Of a stretch of DNA of 64,000 nucleotides, positions 31,357 to 42,409 are shown one piece after another. Below the pieces are notes generated by a model. It made no database searches, was not told where the DNA came from, and saw only the letters and a list, made by a program, of their open reading frames with translations. Source of the DNA: Amyelois transitella (taxonomy: Eukaryota > Arthropoda > Insecta > Lepidoptera > Pyralidae); assembly GCF_032362555.1 (NCBI RefSeq), contig NC_083536.1, forward strand, positions 10,044,001 through 10,108,000. The letters run 5' to 3'. Both the position numbers and the translations under genes were made by a program. Every line of letters begins with the position of its first letter. Positions within the stretch are counted from its first letter, which is position 1.

Positions 31357-32824
31357 GCTTGTTTACCGGGAAAATTTGAACAAACTTACCTCGTTCCGTT
31401 TACCACGGTGGCTTAAACAAACTGAAAGTGACCGTATAACCGAACTCCATGGTTTTAGCGATGCTTCGAACATAGCCTATGCTGCAGTAGCATATTTGCG
31501 CGTTGTCGATTCGGAGAATCGAGTACATGTAAGTTTAATAGCAGCTAAAACAAAGGTGGCTCCGGTGAAACAGATTTCTATACCCCGGCTAGAGCTATGT
31601 GGAGCGGTGTTGCTAGCGAAGCTCTTGAGTGAAATTTTGAGTGTTTTGAATGTTCCTAAACACAATGTTCATGCTTGGACTGACTCTCAGGTAGTATTGG
31701 CTTGGCTAAGCCATCACCCAAGCAAATGGAAGACTTATATAGGAAACAGAGTATCAGAAATAATTTCGTTACTAGATCGTAACCAGTGGTCGTATGTACA
31801 ATCGCAAGACAATCCGGCAGACTGTGCTTCACGAGGAGTAAGTCCATGCAAGATAGCCCATAATCAATTGTGGTTCAATGGTCCCGAATGGTTACAAAAA
31901 GAAGAAATTCACTACAGTAATCCTAAAATATTAAATACAAATTTAGAAGAAAAAACCATACAGGTACACACTGGTTGCTTAGAAGAAAAGGAAGATGAAA
32001 TATGGGCAAAATTTTCGTCACTCAACAAATTACTACGCGTTATTGCCTATTGCAGACGTTTTAAGAAAAGAATAAACAATAGACATGGGTATTTGAGTAC
32101 AGAGGAACTTAAGGAGGCATTGGAAATTGTGATTAAAAGAGTACAAGGTCAAGGTTTTGAAACAGAAATAAAAAGTATTCAAATGGGAAAAGAGTTAAAC
32201 ACAAAAAGTAAACTGGCGTCTTTAAGTCCATTTATTGATGAAAATGGAATACTACGTGTTGGAGGGCGCTTGGAACGAGCCAATATTCATCCAGAACAGA
32301 AACATCCAATCTTAATTCCTAAGATATCATTCCTTACCGAACTTCTTATTGCCGATGCGCATACTAGAACTTTACATGGAGGTCCACAAGTAATGTTAAC
32401 TTATTTAAAATCAAAATATTTTATCATTGGTATTAAAACAAAAACAAAATATTATGTAAGAAAGTGTGTTACTTGTACCAGATACTCAGCTACCAGTCAT
32501 AATCCTCTAATGGGTCAGCTTCCATCTTCTAGAGTAACAGTAAGTAAACCGTTTAGCTGTAGCGGTGTTGATTATGCTGGACCAATCAATTTAAGAGTGT
32601 CAAAGGGTAGAGGACATCGATCTTACAAGGGGTACATTTGCCTATTTGTTTGTATGTCTACTCGCGCTGTCCACATAGAAGCAGTTACTGACTTAACAGC
32701 GCAAGGTTTTCTAGCAGCTTTTAAACGTTTCACAGCTCGGAGAGGGCACTGTAGTAATATTTACAGTGATAATGGCACCAATTTTGTAGGATCAGCAGGC
32801 TTACTATCATCTTTAAATGCGAGC
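31357..32824 (+). pseudogene. BEL/Pao RNase H and integrase, first part
   Basis: RNase H region: ELHGFSDASNIAYAAVAY (Asp), IPRLELCGAVLLAKLL (Glu), HAWTDSQVVLAWL (Asp) and SQDNPADCASRG. The integrase begins with ADAHTRTLHGGPQVMLTYL and CVTCTRYS (HHCC zinc site), then the core with CSGVDYAGPI (first Asp) and NIYSDNGTNFVGS (second Asp). It is cut by the Harbinger at about 32825. Confidence 0.88.
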
Positions 32825-33192
32825 CAGTTTAGGGCCTAAACTGATCTGCATCGCAAATTCGTACCACCACGTTAATTAAACGATCCAGTTTAGGTCTTCA
32901 CCAAAACTGAGTCGCAATCCGATATCATTCACTCATTTTTGTATACAAAACCGTACCATAACGTGTGTTGAAAACCTAAACTGATACGCTTAGCTGTCAA
33001 AGTAAGCGATTCAAAAAAAGTTACTATTTCAGCAAGTCCAGTGGCTTATTGAAGTTATAAAATTGGGTAAAAAAATTGAAATACAGCTTTTTAAGGCGGA
33101 AATTATTCTTGATGTTTTATACAAGTGATATGTGAAGTAATTTTCGGCAATTAATATAGATTTTACGTACCTATTCATTTTATTATTTCAAG

Positions 33193-36100
33193 ATGTGTGA
33201 TGACGAGCTTGTGTTATTTGAGTTCCTAGAAAGCGATTATAATACTTCTTTGCGAAGACGAAGGCTCTTAGCTCGAAATCAGTTTAACCCCTTTGATTGG
33301 GAAGATACGGAGTTTATGAAACGATATCGACTGTCAAAAAATTTGGTGACGAAACTATGTGAAGAGATTCGGCCTATGATGAACGTCGCTAAAAGAGCTA
33401 CCGATTTATCTGTAGAGACAAAAGTAAGTTTGCCAATCTAAGGTCTGCCGCGCCGATGGATGCATGGCTAGGGGCGAGCCTAGTCTCGAGCGTGCCACTT
33501 CCGCCATGGGGTTGGGCGACCCCCAGGTAATGGCTAGCCTTACCCTGGCATGCGGGGCTCTGCTGGGGCGGACAAAATTGTTCCCTTGCGTCTCGTGGGA
33601 ATCGCATGATGATCCGTAAAAAGCACCTAAATGGCGGCGATGGTGTCCGCACCCCATCACGTCTCGTTCCCGGCGGGAGCGGTATGCGGTCTGCTGAAAG
33701 CCGTTTTGCGACGATGAATGTAAGAGGAGGAATGAAGGAAAAGATTGAGGAAGTATGCCAGATGATGGATGAAAGACGTTTGGATGTGTTGTGCGTGAAT
33801 GAAACGAAGCGGAAAGGATGCGACGCGACGCAGCACGGCCCTTACACGGCGTATTGGTCTGGAATTTCCAGTACCAGCCGAGGCTGTCAAGGGGTCGGTC
33901 TAATTCTTTCTGCACGAATGGCTGAGTGTGTGAATGAGTATGAGTGTGTCAGCCCTCGTCTTCTATGGATTAGGCTGAAAGTTGGAATCACTCGGATCTT
34001 CGTTTTAGGTGTTTATGCACCGTGGGATGTGGGTTCGAGGGGTACAACATCAGCAAAAAGCGAAAACGAGGAGTTCTGGAATAGTGTAAGAGAAGTATTG
34101 AAAGTTACCAAGCCAAATGAGAAGATTATTATGTTAGGTGATTTTAATGGATGGGTGGGTGTAAAGCGTGATGGATATGAAAAGGTGCTTGGTGCGTTTG
34201 GTGACGAAAAGGTGAATGATAATGGAAGAAGTGTATTATAAATCTGTCTAGAGTGGGATCTTTTTGCGTCGAACTCAATGTTTCAACATAAAGAGATCCA
34301 CACCTATACAAGAGTGGAAGGTATTTTAAAAAGTATGATAGACTTTGTGATTGTAGATGAAAGATTGAAGAACAAAGTGCTGGATACCCGTGCATATCGC
34401 GGTGCTGGCATTGACTCGGACCATTTACTGGTGATATCCCGGATAAGGGGTATCTTCAATCGCTGGCGGCACAGGGTAAGGGAGCAAACCAGCGCTTTGG
34501 AAAGAGTGAAAGTAGAAAATTTGCAAGATATGGATGTAGGTAAGAAGTATATTAATAGACTGAAGGATGAAATTGAAGATTTAGATGAGAGGAGCAATAT
34601 TGAAGATGGATGGAAGGAATTTAAAGAAAGAATTGTGAAAGTAGCTGTTGAAGTGTGTGGTGTAAGTAGAAGAAGGAAAGGGAAAAATCACAAAAATGCG
34701 TGGATGAGTAAAGATGTGCAAGAACTTGTGCGATTAAAGAAGAAAGCATGGCTGGATTTGTTAGCAGCAAAAGCTAACTTAAGAATGCAAGAGGTTATAG
34801 ATGAGGATGTGAATGAAGCACGTAAGGAATATAAAAAAATGAAAGATTTGGTTTAGAAAGCTGTGATTGGAAAGAAAAAAGAGTATAAAGAGGATTTTGA
34901 TAAAAGGCTTTCAGAAGACTTTCAGTCAAATCTGAAAGTATTCTGGAAATCCATAAGGTCAGCCCGAGGAAAAACTATAACCAGAGAGCTGACTAGGATC
35001 AGATGCCAGGATGGTAGCGTTGTGAAAGGAGAAGAATGTGTGCTAAAGATATGGAAGGACTATTTTGAGAGTTTATTTGAAAAAAAGGAAGAAAATAAGA
35101 AAGAGTTCTGCTATAGCAAAGAAAAAGAGAATGAGATGGAAGGCGAAATTGAAATGTTTGAAATTGTGGAAGCACTTAAGAGTATGAAGGCGGGTAAGGC
35201 TGCCGGGTATGATAGAGTGTCGGTCGAGATGCTTAAAGCAGGAAAAGGCGTCGTAGCTAGACAGTTGTACTGCCTTTTCAATTTGTGTTGAAGAAGCGGC
35301 CGAGTACCAAAAGATTGGTGTAAGGCATTGGTGTAAGGCAGGCAAGTTATTGTTCCACTTTACAAAGGAAAAGGGTCACAACTGGACTGCAAAAATTATC
35401 GTGGTATAAGCCTGCTTAGCGTCGTCGGCAAATTGAATGCTAAGGTATTGATTAATAGAATCAGGAATGAAACTGATGACAAAAAATGGGATGCTCAAGC
35501 GGGATTTCGAAAGGGAATGGGATGTACTGATCAGGTCTTTTCTTTGCGGTGCATAGCCGAAAAGTTTTTGGCCAAGAGTCAAAAAGTCTATTGCACATTC
35601 GTGGATTTGGAAAAGGCCTATGACAGAGTTGAGAGGAATGAATTGTGGTCAGCACTTTCTATGCATGGGGTGAGCAGTCTCTTGATACGAGCACTGAAAT
35701 TTCGGAGGATTCGAGTGCTTGTGTCAGGATAAACGGAGCGCACACTGAATGGTTTAAGATTGAGAAAGGTGTTAGGCAGGGATGTGTTGCGTCACCGTGG
35801 CTGTTCAACCTATTTATGGATAGTTGTTTGACAGATTTGAAAGAGTCTGAAAGTGGATTAAGGATGAATGAATTACTCGTCAAATGTCTGCTCTATGCCG
35901 ACGATCAGGTTATACTGGCGTCATCAGCGGAGGAGTTACAGGAGATGGTAAACTGTATGCATGAAGCTTTAAAAGAGAAAGGAATGAAAGTGAACGTAAG
36001 TAAAACTAAAACACTGGTTTTTGAAATGGAGAAAGAAATGACAGCATGTAATATTTTGATTGGAGGAGAAAAAGTTGAGCAAGTGAAAGAGTTTGTATAT

Positions 36101-38463
36101 CTAGGATCAAAGTTTACATCAGATGGCAAGTGTGATAGTGATATTGAAAGGAGAGTGAACGCGGGGAACATGGTGAATGGAGCTTTGCATGCCTTTATGA
36201 GCAGTCAGAAACTATCCAAAAAGGCTCGACTGGCTGTGCACAGGGGCGTGTTGGTCCCGACATTAATGTATGGGAGTGAAAGTTGGTATGGCAAAAGAAG
36301 CACGAAAGCAAAATAAATGCAGTGGAAATGAGAGCGTTAAGGAGTATGTTGGGTGTGAAATTGAGTGACCGGATAAGGAACAGCGTGATAAGGGAATGTT
36401 GTGATGTGAAAGAAGATGTAGTTACAGGAATAGAAAAGGGTATGTTGAGATGGTTCGGTCATGTGGAGAGGATGAATGAAAACAGGTTGACTAAGCAGAT
36501 ATACAAGGAGAGTGTGGAGGGAAAGGTCGGGGTGGGAAGACCTAGACGAACATATCTTGATCAAATTAAGGACGTCCTGGTGAAGGGTCAGGTCAAAAGT
36601 GCCCGAAACCGCCGAGCTTGCATGAAGAGAGTTATGAATGTGGATGAAGCAAAGGAAGTATGCAGGGATCGTGGCAAGTGGAAAGAGGTAGTCTCTGCCT
36701 ACCCCTCCGGGAAAGAGGCGTGAGTTTATGTATGTATGTATGTATGTACAAAAGTAAGTGCCTGCTTATACCTTTACTTCGTAATTTACTTTTTGCAAGC
36801 AAATCAATAACAAAGGTAATCTATTTTGTTTTAGGTTTTAACTGCTTTATCTTTTTTTGCAACTGGTTCTTACCAGAGACCTATAGGTGATATAAGTGGG
36901 CATTCCTTGGCTCAACAAACTGTTTCAAAAGCAATTGCTCAGGTGACTGCATGCATTAACTCCATGGAAATGAGAGAAAAATATATAGTTTTCCCAAGAA
37001 GCCATGAAGACCGAAATAAAATAAGGGCAAGGTGACAAAACAGTATCCATATTTTTAATTTATTGATATTGGTAGATTCATACTATAATACATTTTTAAA
37101 ATTTTCTAGATTTTATCAAAAATTTGGCATTCCTGGGGTTCTAGGGTGCATAGACTGCACACAAATAGCTATTATAAGACCAACAGAAAATGAAGAACGA
37201 TATTTCTGTAGAAAACATTACCATTCATTGAATGTTCAGCTTGTAAGTACCTGTACAATCATCTGTTAATCATTTATTATACATACATACATTTAATCAC
37301 ATCTTTATCTCTAGTGGGGAAGTCAGAGCCACCAATATACCACCCTATAAATTCCATAAATTATTTTAAGCTTATTATTTAGTTGTAAGAATTGGCAATT
37401 TAAATTCTAGATTTGTGTTGCAGATATGCAAATAACAAGCGTGGATGCTAGTTTTGGAGGGGCCACACATGATTCTTTCATATGGAATTCCCATCCCATT
37501 AAAAATCATTTGGAATATTTGGATGAAACAACATGGTTATTAGGTAAGATGGTACATTGGTGGTAACTTAAATATATTTATTTTTCTATCATAAGCTTTA
37601 AAAGCACAGCCTTTGTATCAATGGTACGCTATAGCATACCATTATACAAAATGTATTATAATACATTTGCAATTTATTATTAAAGTTAGATTGATTTTGA
37701 TACTCAAGAAACTTTATTATTTGTCAGCTTTATTTTTCCCCGATTGCAACATATTTATATACATTTCGAATTTTATATAATTATGTACATGATATTAATA
37801 ATATAACTACTTTAGTGTAAAGTTTTAATTTATAAGCAAAAGACTTGCACAAAAGATGATTATAATAATATAAATTCATAATATGAATTCATATATTAAA
37901 ATATCACATCTTTATCCTTTACGAAGCAGATAGTCTCCTTCCGAAAGGCTACATTTAACTGGGTGATTCGTCATTAAATAAATAAACAAAAGTAATAAAA
38001 ATATATTATGAAGTATATTTATTACAAAAAAAATATTTTTACAGGAGATTCTGGCTATCCACTGAGGAAGTTTCTTATGACACCAGTGGTAAATGCTCTC
38101 CCTGAAACTCCGGAAGGCCACTACACTAATGTACATGTTCGAGCCAGGAATGTAATTGAGAGAACTATTGGCCTTCTAAAGTCACGCTTTCGTTGCCTCT
38201 TGGCCCACAGAGTTCTACACTATAAACCCCAAGTTGCTGCATCTATTGTTAATGCTTGTGTCATTTTACACAATATTTGCAATAAAGCAAATCTTCCAGC
38301 ACCAGAAATAAGTGATGCAGACAGCTCTCAAGAAGTTCAAATGCAGCCTACCAATCTTGCTGAAGATACTGTGAGTAGCAGCCAAAACAACCAAGCACTT
38401 CAACAGGGTGTAGCTATTCGGAATGATCTCATTCGTCGACTGTGGGATGTCCGGCGTTCCTGA
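33193..38463 (+). CDS. PIF/Harbinger transposase (HARBI1-like), five exons
   Basis: Proposed exons 33193-33423, 36835-37031, 37110-37242, 37411-37543 and 38045-38463. All junctions have GT/AG and keep phase, giving 370 residues, close to HARBI1 length. Exon 1 has an N-terminal helical region (LVLFEFLESDYN, FMKRYRLSKNLV). Exon 2 joins as VETK/VLTALSFFATGSYQ. The DDE_Tnp_4 catalytic residues are present: GVLGCIDCTQI (Asp), WLL/GDSGYPL across the exon 4-5 junction (Asp) and RNVIERTIGLLKSRF (Glu), then VLHNIC-type helix AACVILHNIC in exon 5. Intron 1 contains a whole RTE element. No stop or frame change is seen, so the gene could still be functional if intron 1 is spliced. Residue roles follow the family; the exon model is mine. 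Confidence 0.82.
33430..36747 (+). mobile_element. RTE-type LINE, near full length, in intron 1 of the Harbinger gene
   Basis: The target duplication ACAAAAGTAAGT (12 bp) lies at 33418-33429 and 36748-36759. The element is 3318 bp, with a GC-rich 5' UTR of about 170 bases, one EN-RT reading frame carrying several lesions, a very short 3' UTR and a tail of TATG repeats. A 540-bp truncated relative on the minus strand lies at 22920-23459. Confidence 0.9.
33606..36723 (+). pseudogene. RTE endonuclease-reverse transcriptase, multiply interrupted
   Basis: APE endonuclease: NVRGGMKEKIEEVCQMM, DVLCVNETKRKG (Glu), FVLGVYAPWD, IIMLGDFNGWVG and, after a stop at 34239-34241, MIDFVIVDERLK and GIDSDHLLVISRI (the SDH motif). 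RT: DGSVVKGEECVLKIWKDYF, KAAGYDRVSVEMLK, AGFRKGMGCTDQVF, TFVDLEKAYDRVER, then in a shifted frame KGVRQGCVASPWLFNLFMD and LLYADDQVILASS (catalytic ADD), VYLGSKFTSDG, and in a third frame the C-terminal WFGHVERM region. In-frame stops at about 34241, 34856 and 35291 and frame changes near 35680 and 36285 make it inactive. A GGTGTAAGGCA unit is repeated at about 35317-35340. Confidence 0.88.
37276..37340 (-). repeat. SINE/RTE tail fragment
   Basis: TACATACATACATTTAATCACAT followed by CTCTAGTGGGGAAGTCAGAGCC resembles the 3' end (minus strand) of the SINE at 38515-38776 at about 75 %. It lies in intron 3 of the Harbinger transposase gene. Confidence 0.4.
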
Positions 38464-38514
38464 AATAAAAGTTATTAAGTAAAAATTATAAATTATAATG
38501 TATTTAATATACAT

Positions 38515-38776
38515 ACACATACATACACATACACATAATCACGTCTATATCCCTTGCGGGGTAGACAGAGCCAACAGTCCTGAGCGGACTGATAGGCCAC
38601 GTTCAGCTATTTGGCTTTAAGATAGAATTGAGATTCGAACAGTGACAAGTTGCTAGCCTATCGCCTAAAAAAAGAATCTCAAGTTTGTAAGCCTATCCCT
38701 TAGTCGCCTTTTACGACATCCATGGGAGAGAGATGGAGTGGTCCTATTCTTTTTTGCTATTGGTGCCGGGAACCAC
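38515..38776 (-). mobile_element. Lepidopteran SINE-like repeat with RTE-type 3' tail
   Basis: The 13-bp duplication ATTTAATATACAT lies at 38502-38514 and 38777-38789. On the minus strand the repeat starts GTGGTTCCCGGCACC, contains the familiar CCATGGATGTCGTAAAAGGC and AGGCGATAGGCTAGCAA blocks, and ends GCTCTGTCTACCCCGCAAGG … GACGTGATTATG followed by GTATGT repeats. That end resembles the 3' end of the RTE at 36680-36747. It lies between the two convergent Harbinger genes. I identified the repeat by recall of its widespread sequence, not by a search. Confidence 0.8.
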
Positions 38777-39014
38777 ATTTAATATACATTGTTGTTAATT
38801 AAAATTAATTAATGCATAAGGTTTTAAGTCCACTTTTATTTTATTATTAGGATAAATTTTATGTTTCATTAGATTAAAATTTGTTTAACTTTATATAGCA
38901 TTGTTATAAAATTTAATTACATTAATAGTTTAGTACCCAATTTAGTAACTATTTAATTTCTGTTATTAAAGTGTGTTATAGATTTAAATAAATACTGCAG
39001 TTAAAATATAAATA

Positions 39015-39289
39015 TTAAAACCTAGATAGTAATATTTGTTTGATTTCTCGGATCTCCGCCACCAGTTGTCCCAAGAGATTAGTATTTCTTTCCTCTATTT
39101 CGGCTCTGCGGCTCGAGATATCTATGAGAGATCGGCGAGCCGCCTCCTGGGACACGGGCGGGTCCCGTCGCAGCGCGCGGCGTGGGCGGCGCGGCGCAGA
39201 GCCAGCAGCCCGCGGTGAGCGGCGCGGCGTGCGCGGTGACCGCGCGGCAGGAGGCTGCACTTCCGTAGCCTGCGGCGCTGGCGGGGACG
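39015..39289 (-). pseudogene. Out-of-frame C-terminal coiled coil of the Myb-like gene
   Basis: Very GC-rich on the plus strand (…GCGCGGCGTGGGCGGCGCGG…). The minus frame that ends at 39015 encodes a Pro/Arg-rich linker and a leucine-rich amphipathic helix. It is reached only by a frame change from the last exon above. The GC content contrasts with the AT-rich introns nearby. Confidence 0.45.
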
Positions 39290-40584
39290 TTACGATCCTC
39301 GACGGACCGGGCTGAGGTTCATTTCCTCCCAGTATTCTAAAACACTTAGAGATCCTCCATCCTGCGCCTCGTCTTCATTGGGGAGATTCCGTTTGTCTTG
39401 TCCAAACTCTTGGGTAGCTTCCTGTAAGAAATATACTTTATTTATTTTTAACTTAAAAATATATGTAACTAAACTATAATAATTCTCATTAATTTATAAA
39501 AAGACAAATATATAATACCTTTTTTGTTTTTATGAATAAATTTAAACCTTTCAATTTAATTCAAATTCATAAATCTAAAAAACGATGACTATATAAGACT
39601 TCATAATATGAAAATAAAATAATAATTAATTGAACAGTAAAAAGAACTTACTTCTATTGTTGGGGTTAAAATTCTATTCGAGGCAACTGGCTGAGGTTCT
39701 ATTGGTTCCTGAAACGAAATTAAGTATTTTTAATTTTAATTTAGTTTTGACATTAAAAAAATTTATACATGCATAATTTACATAATATTTTTTATTAATT
39801 AGGACATTTTTATTGATCTTACCCTTTCAAAATTTGGTTGCACTCTAATTCCTGGCAGACCAGTGCCAAAATCCTGGCCCACAATAACCAAAAACTTCTC
39901 TTCTATTTCAGTAAGAGGCCTCACATTTGAAGGGCCCCCTCCAGTCAGTTGATGCGACGCTCTGACTAACGCAACATTCTTTTTTAATTTCGATTTATAA
40001 ACATTCCAATACTGTAAAATACAAAAACTTAAGTTAAATTCAAATACAAAAACTTTTAAGTATAAATTTAACCTTTCTTGAAAATTTGAAAGTTGATGAA
40101 GTTATTAGGCTTTGTTACATACATACGAGTACATATAACCGCGACTATATCCCTTGTTTATAGGCAGAACCATGATATGATGTATGGATCAATAACAGAA
40201 CGAAATTCAAATAATGATCACCTCTACAACATAAAAAGAAATGTTTACGTACTTTGCACCATCCTTTCCAATCTTTTGTTGCTCCATCACCGTGCGAGTT
40301 TAAATACTGCGCCATCTCTTCCCACATTCTTTTTGAAAACTCCCTTGCTTGGGACGTTTTATTAAAACCTGTAGCTAAGCACCTATTTTTATTTAAAAAC
40401 TCCCATAGCTGCTCAAGCTGGCTGAAAGTAACTCTTCGAGTGTGGGAGACGCTATAAAAAAAAACAACCACTTAAAATAGTTTTGTTGAAAGAATAAGGT
40501 CCCATTCAAATTGACTAACACACTTGTTTATATTTAAAATGTATGCTAGACGATTAAAGTAGTAAAATAATTTACTTACGACAT
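39290..40584 (-). CDS. Harbinger Myb/SANT-like (trihelix) accessory protein, five exons
   Basis: Proposed exons 40584-40580 (ATGTC), 40451-40253, 40011-39823, 39708-39652 and 39421-39290. All introns have GT/AG ends and phases fit, giving about 193 residues. The N-terminus is a Myb_DNA-bind_5-type trihelix with spaced aromatic residues (VTFSQLEQLWEFLNKN, EFSKRMWEEMAQYL, DWKGWCKYWNVYKSKLKK). Such proteins partner the Harbinger transposase, helping nuclear import and binding the element's ends. The last exon ends at TAA 39290-39292 after PVRRGS. In the overlapping frame a Pro/Arg-rich stretch continues to 39015 and ends in a helix (RSLIDISSRRAEIEER, LVAEIREIKQILLSRF) typical of these proteins, so a small indel near 39300-39345 has probably truncated it. 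Confidence 0.75.
40110..40175 (-). repeat. SINE/RTE tail fragment
   Basis: TACATACATACGAGTACATA followed by ACCGCGACTATATCCCTTG and TAGGCAGAACC resembles the 3' end of the SINE at 38515 in the same orientation. It lies in intron 2 of the Myb-like gene. Confidence 0.45.
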
Positions 40585-41145
40585 TATGATTTTGTAAAAA
40601 TTATCCTTTTTTCACTTAAATAATATTCAAATATCCAAAAACACGCACATAAACAAATGAATCTGCCGCTACAGGTACTTATTACGAACCACTTAACTCG
40701 AAATCAAAGTACGTTCCGTTCCGAATTTGTGTACACATCATATATTGCTTTAAACGTTTTAGTTAAAAAGAGTCGTACATACTATTTAAATAAAATTTAT
40801 CTGTATTTTGAAGTTTTCACATAAACTTGGTAAATTGGTGCTAGTTTAGAATATATATTTTTGTATAAGTAACAAATAAATAAACATTCTTTGGCACAAT
40901 ATAATGAGAATTTCGTATAAGGGAACGCAAATCTAGTGACATCACCGAGCGAGATAAAATATTGAGAGATCGTATAGCTTGTTCTCTTTCTTTCGTCTGC
41001 CAGCAGCTGTCACCGGGGAGTGCGACTCAGAGACAAATTTTATTTTTTATTTGATTTCATTCGTTCACCAACGATTCAATTACGACTTTGTTTTAGTACG
41101 GTGGTGGTATGAATTGAACGCGATTGATTTTAGGTTCCTAAACTG
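40585..41145. other. Right sub-terminal region of the Harbinger element
   Basis: No coding frame. It should hold the promoter of the Myb-like gene (first ATG 40584) and ends in the right TIR. CACGCACATAAAC and ACGTTCCGTTCCG are the only GC-richer patches; no clear TATA box. Confidence 0.4.
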
Positions 41146-41408
41146 AATAGGTCTGTATTTGAATAGTTTTGTAATAGTTGATGGTAGGCCTGCAGCGCGA
41201 GAATTAAATAAACTTTTCAACCAAGAAAGATCTACAATTTTACCAGAAATTAACAACATATTAGCCAACAATGTTACCCAATGGCATTTTATTCCCCCTC
41301 GTGCACCAAACTTTGGTGGTTTGTGGGAGGCAGCTGTAAAATCTACAAAATTTCACATGAAGAGAGTCATAGGAGAATCAACTTTAACTTATGAAGAAAT
41401 AAGGTCTT
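41146..41408 (+). pseudogene. BEL/Pao integrase, middle part with catalytic Glu
   Basis: After the Harbinger the integrase core resumes: VDGRPAARELNKLFNQ, STILPEINNILANN, VTQWHFIPPRAPNFGG and LWEAAVKSTKFHMKRV, the last holding the catalytic Glu. The frame stops at 41408-41410 where a short poly-A fragment is inserted. Confidence 0.85.
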
Positions 41409-41519
41409 AGTGTAATCTCAAACCTTAGTGGTTTCGCTATACTAAGTTAATACCTACTCAATGTTTTGTAAGATCTTTCATACAATAATAAAAAAATAAA
41501 AAAAAAAAAAAATAAAAAG
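41409..41519 (+). mobile_element. Short poly-A retrotransposed fragment
   Basis: About 110 bases ending in an A-rich tail (AATAAAAAAATAAAA…) interrupt the integrase. The reading frame before (TLTYEEI) and after (TLLAQIEACLNSRPIAYTE) fits if it is removed. The body (CAATGTTTTGTAAGATCTTTC) looks like the extreme 3' end of a LINE. Possible duplication AAATAA/AATAAAAAG is ambiguous. Confidence 0.6.
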
Positions 41520-41979
41520 TACATTACTGGCGCAGATAGAAGCGTGTCTCAATTCGCGGCCTATAGCGTATACTGAGACCGAGGATGATTTTATGCCATT
41601 AACACCAGGACATTTTCTTGTAGGCGAGCCATTACTAGTGGCACCCGATCGTAACTATGAACAATCAACTGTGAGCACATTACGAAGGTGGCAATATTGC
41701 CAGCGTATGTTACAGGATTTCTGGCGGAAATGGTCCAATGATTATTTAACTCGGTTTTTACATCGTTATAAATGGTCGCGTCAGGTACCTGAGCCCCGTA
41801 TAGGAGATGTGGTATTAGTAAAAGAGGACGATCTGCCACCTGCTAGATGGATGTTAGGGCGAATTGTTGAGAAACATCCTGGTATGGACAATATTACCCG
41901 CGTCGTAACCTTACGTTGTAAAAACTCCTTACTAAAACGTCCTGTATCAAAGTTATGTATACTACCTGTAAATAATTAA
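41520..41979 (+). pseudogene. BEL/Pao integrase C-terminal domain (DUF5641-type)
   Basis: IEACLNSRPIAY is followed by MPLTPGHFLVGEPLL, WQYCQRMLQDFWRKWSNDYL, GDVVLVKEDDLPPARW and VSKLCILPVNN with a natural stop. This is the conserved Pao integrase tail. The region 41980-42269 is the 3' UTR before the 3' LTR. Confidence 0.88.
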
Positions 41980-42269
41980 ATATATACATAAGAGTATAAA
42001 GATAAATAGAGCTAAGAAATTAGCTTTCAGTACATTAAATGACATTAGTTTTAAGGTTCAATTAATTATATTGTAATTAATCGAATTTACTTCAACTTAT
42101 ATTTACTATACAATATACAGTCCACTTGTGTTATTGTTTAAAATTAAGATCTGTCAATACCGTGTAATAAATTTAAAGATTTTATCCAGTCTCTATTTTT
42201 GTATTGAGTATTAATGATAAGTATAAATGGTCAGTGTATTTAAAAGACAGTCGTCTTTGGCCGGCGGCA

Positions 42270-42408
42270 TGTACAAAATGTGTACGAACCTTTTTCATTA
42301 AATATACAGGCCACTAAGAACTTCAAATTAAAAAAAAGAGACAGTGCGTAATTCGATTGTCATTGTCATATTTTGGCGTTTTTTGTTCTGTTGTTGGAGG
42401 TTACTAAT
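42270..42408 (+). repeat. 3' LTR of the BEL/Pao element, left piece
   Basis: It matches 27125-27263, from TGTACAAAATG to GAGGTTACTAAT, and is interrupted by the I-type LINE. GAGGTTACTAAT (42397-42408) is repeated at 52193-52204 as target duplication. Confidence 0.92.
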
Positions 42409-42409
42409 T

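Larger units (their letters stand above)
32825..41145. mobile_element. Complete two-gene PIF/Harbinger transposon
   Basis: The ends are imperfect inverted repeats of about 47 bases: left CAGTTTAGGGCCTAAACTG… with TACCACCACG, right (complement) CAGTTTAGGAACCTAAAATC… with TACCACCACCG. The left end has further sub-terminal copies of CAGTTTAGG/CCTAAACTG near 32885 and 32975. Inside are a plus-strand spliced transposase gene and a convergent minus-strand Myb-like gene, the standard Harbinger pair. BEL integrase reads up to the left end and resumes after the right end. I could not fix the 3-bp target duplication. Confidence 0.8.

Noticed and set aside
39036..39315. Plus-strand Arg/Ala-rich ORFs
   Set aside because: Antisense of the C-terminal part of the Harbinger Myb-like gene; the composition reflects high GC.
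32825..41145. CAG/CTG at the two Harbinger ends as a 3-bp target duplication
   Set aside because: They are complementary because they belong to the inverted repeat; a direct 3-bp repeat could not be fixed.
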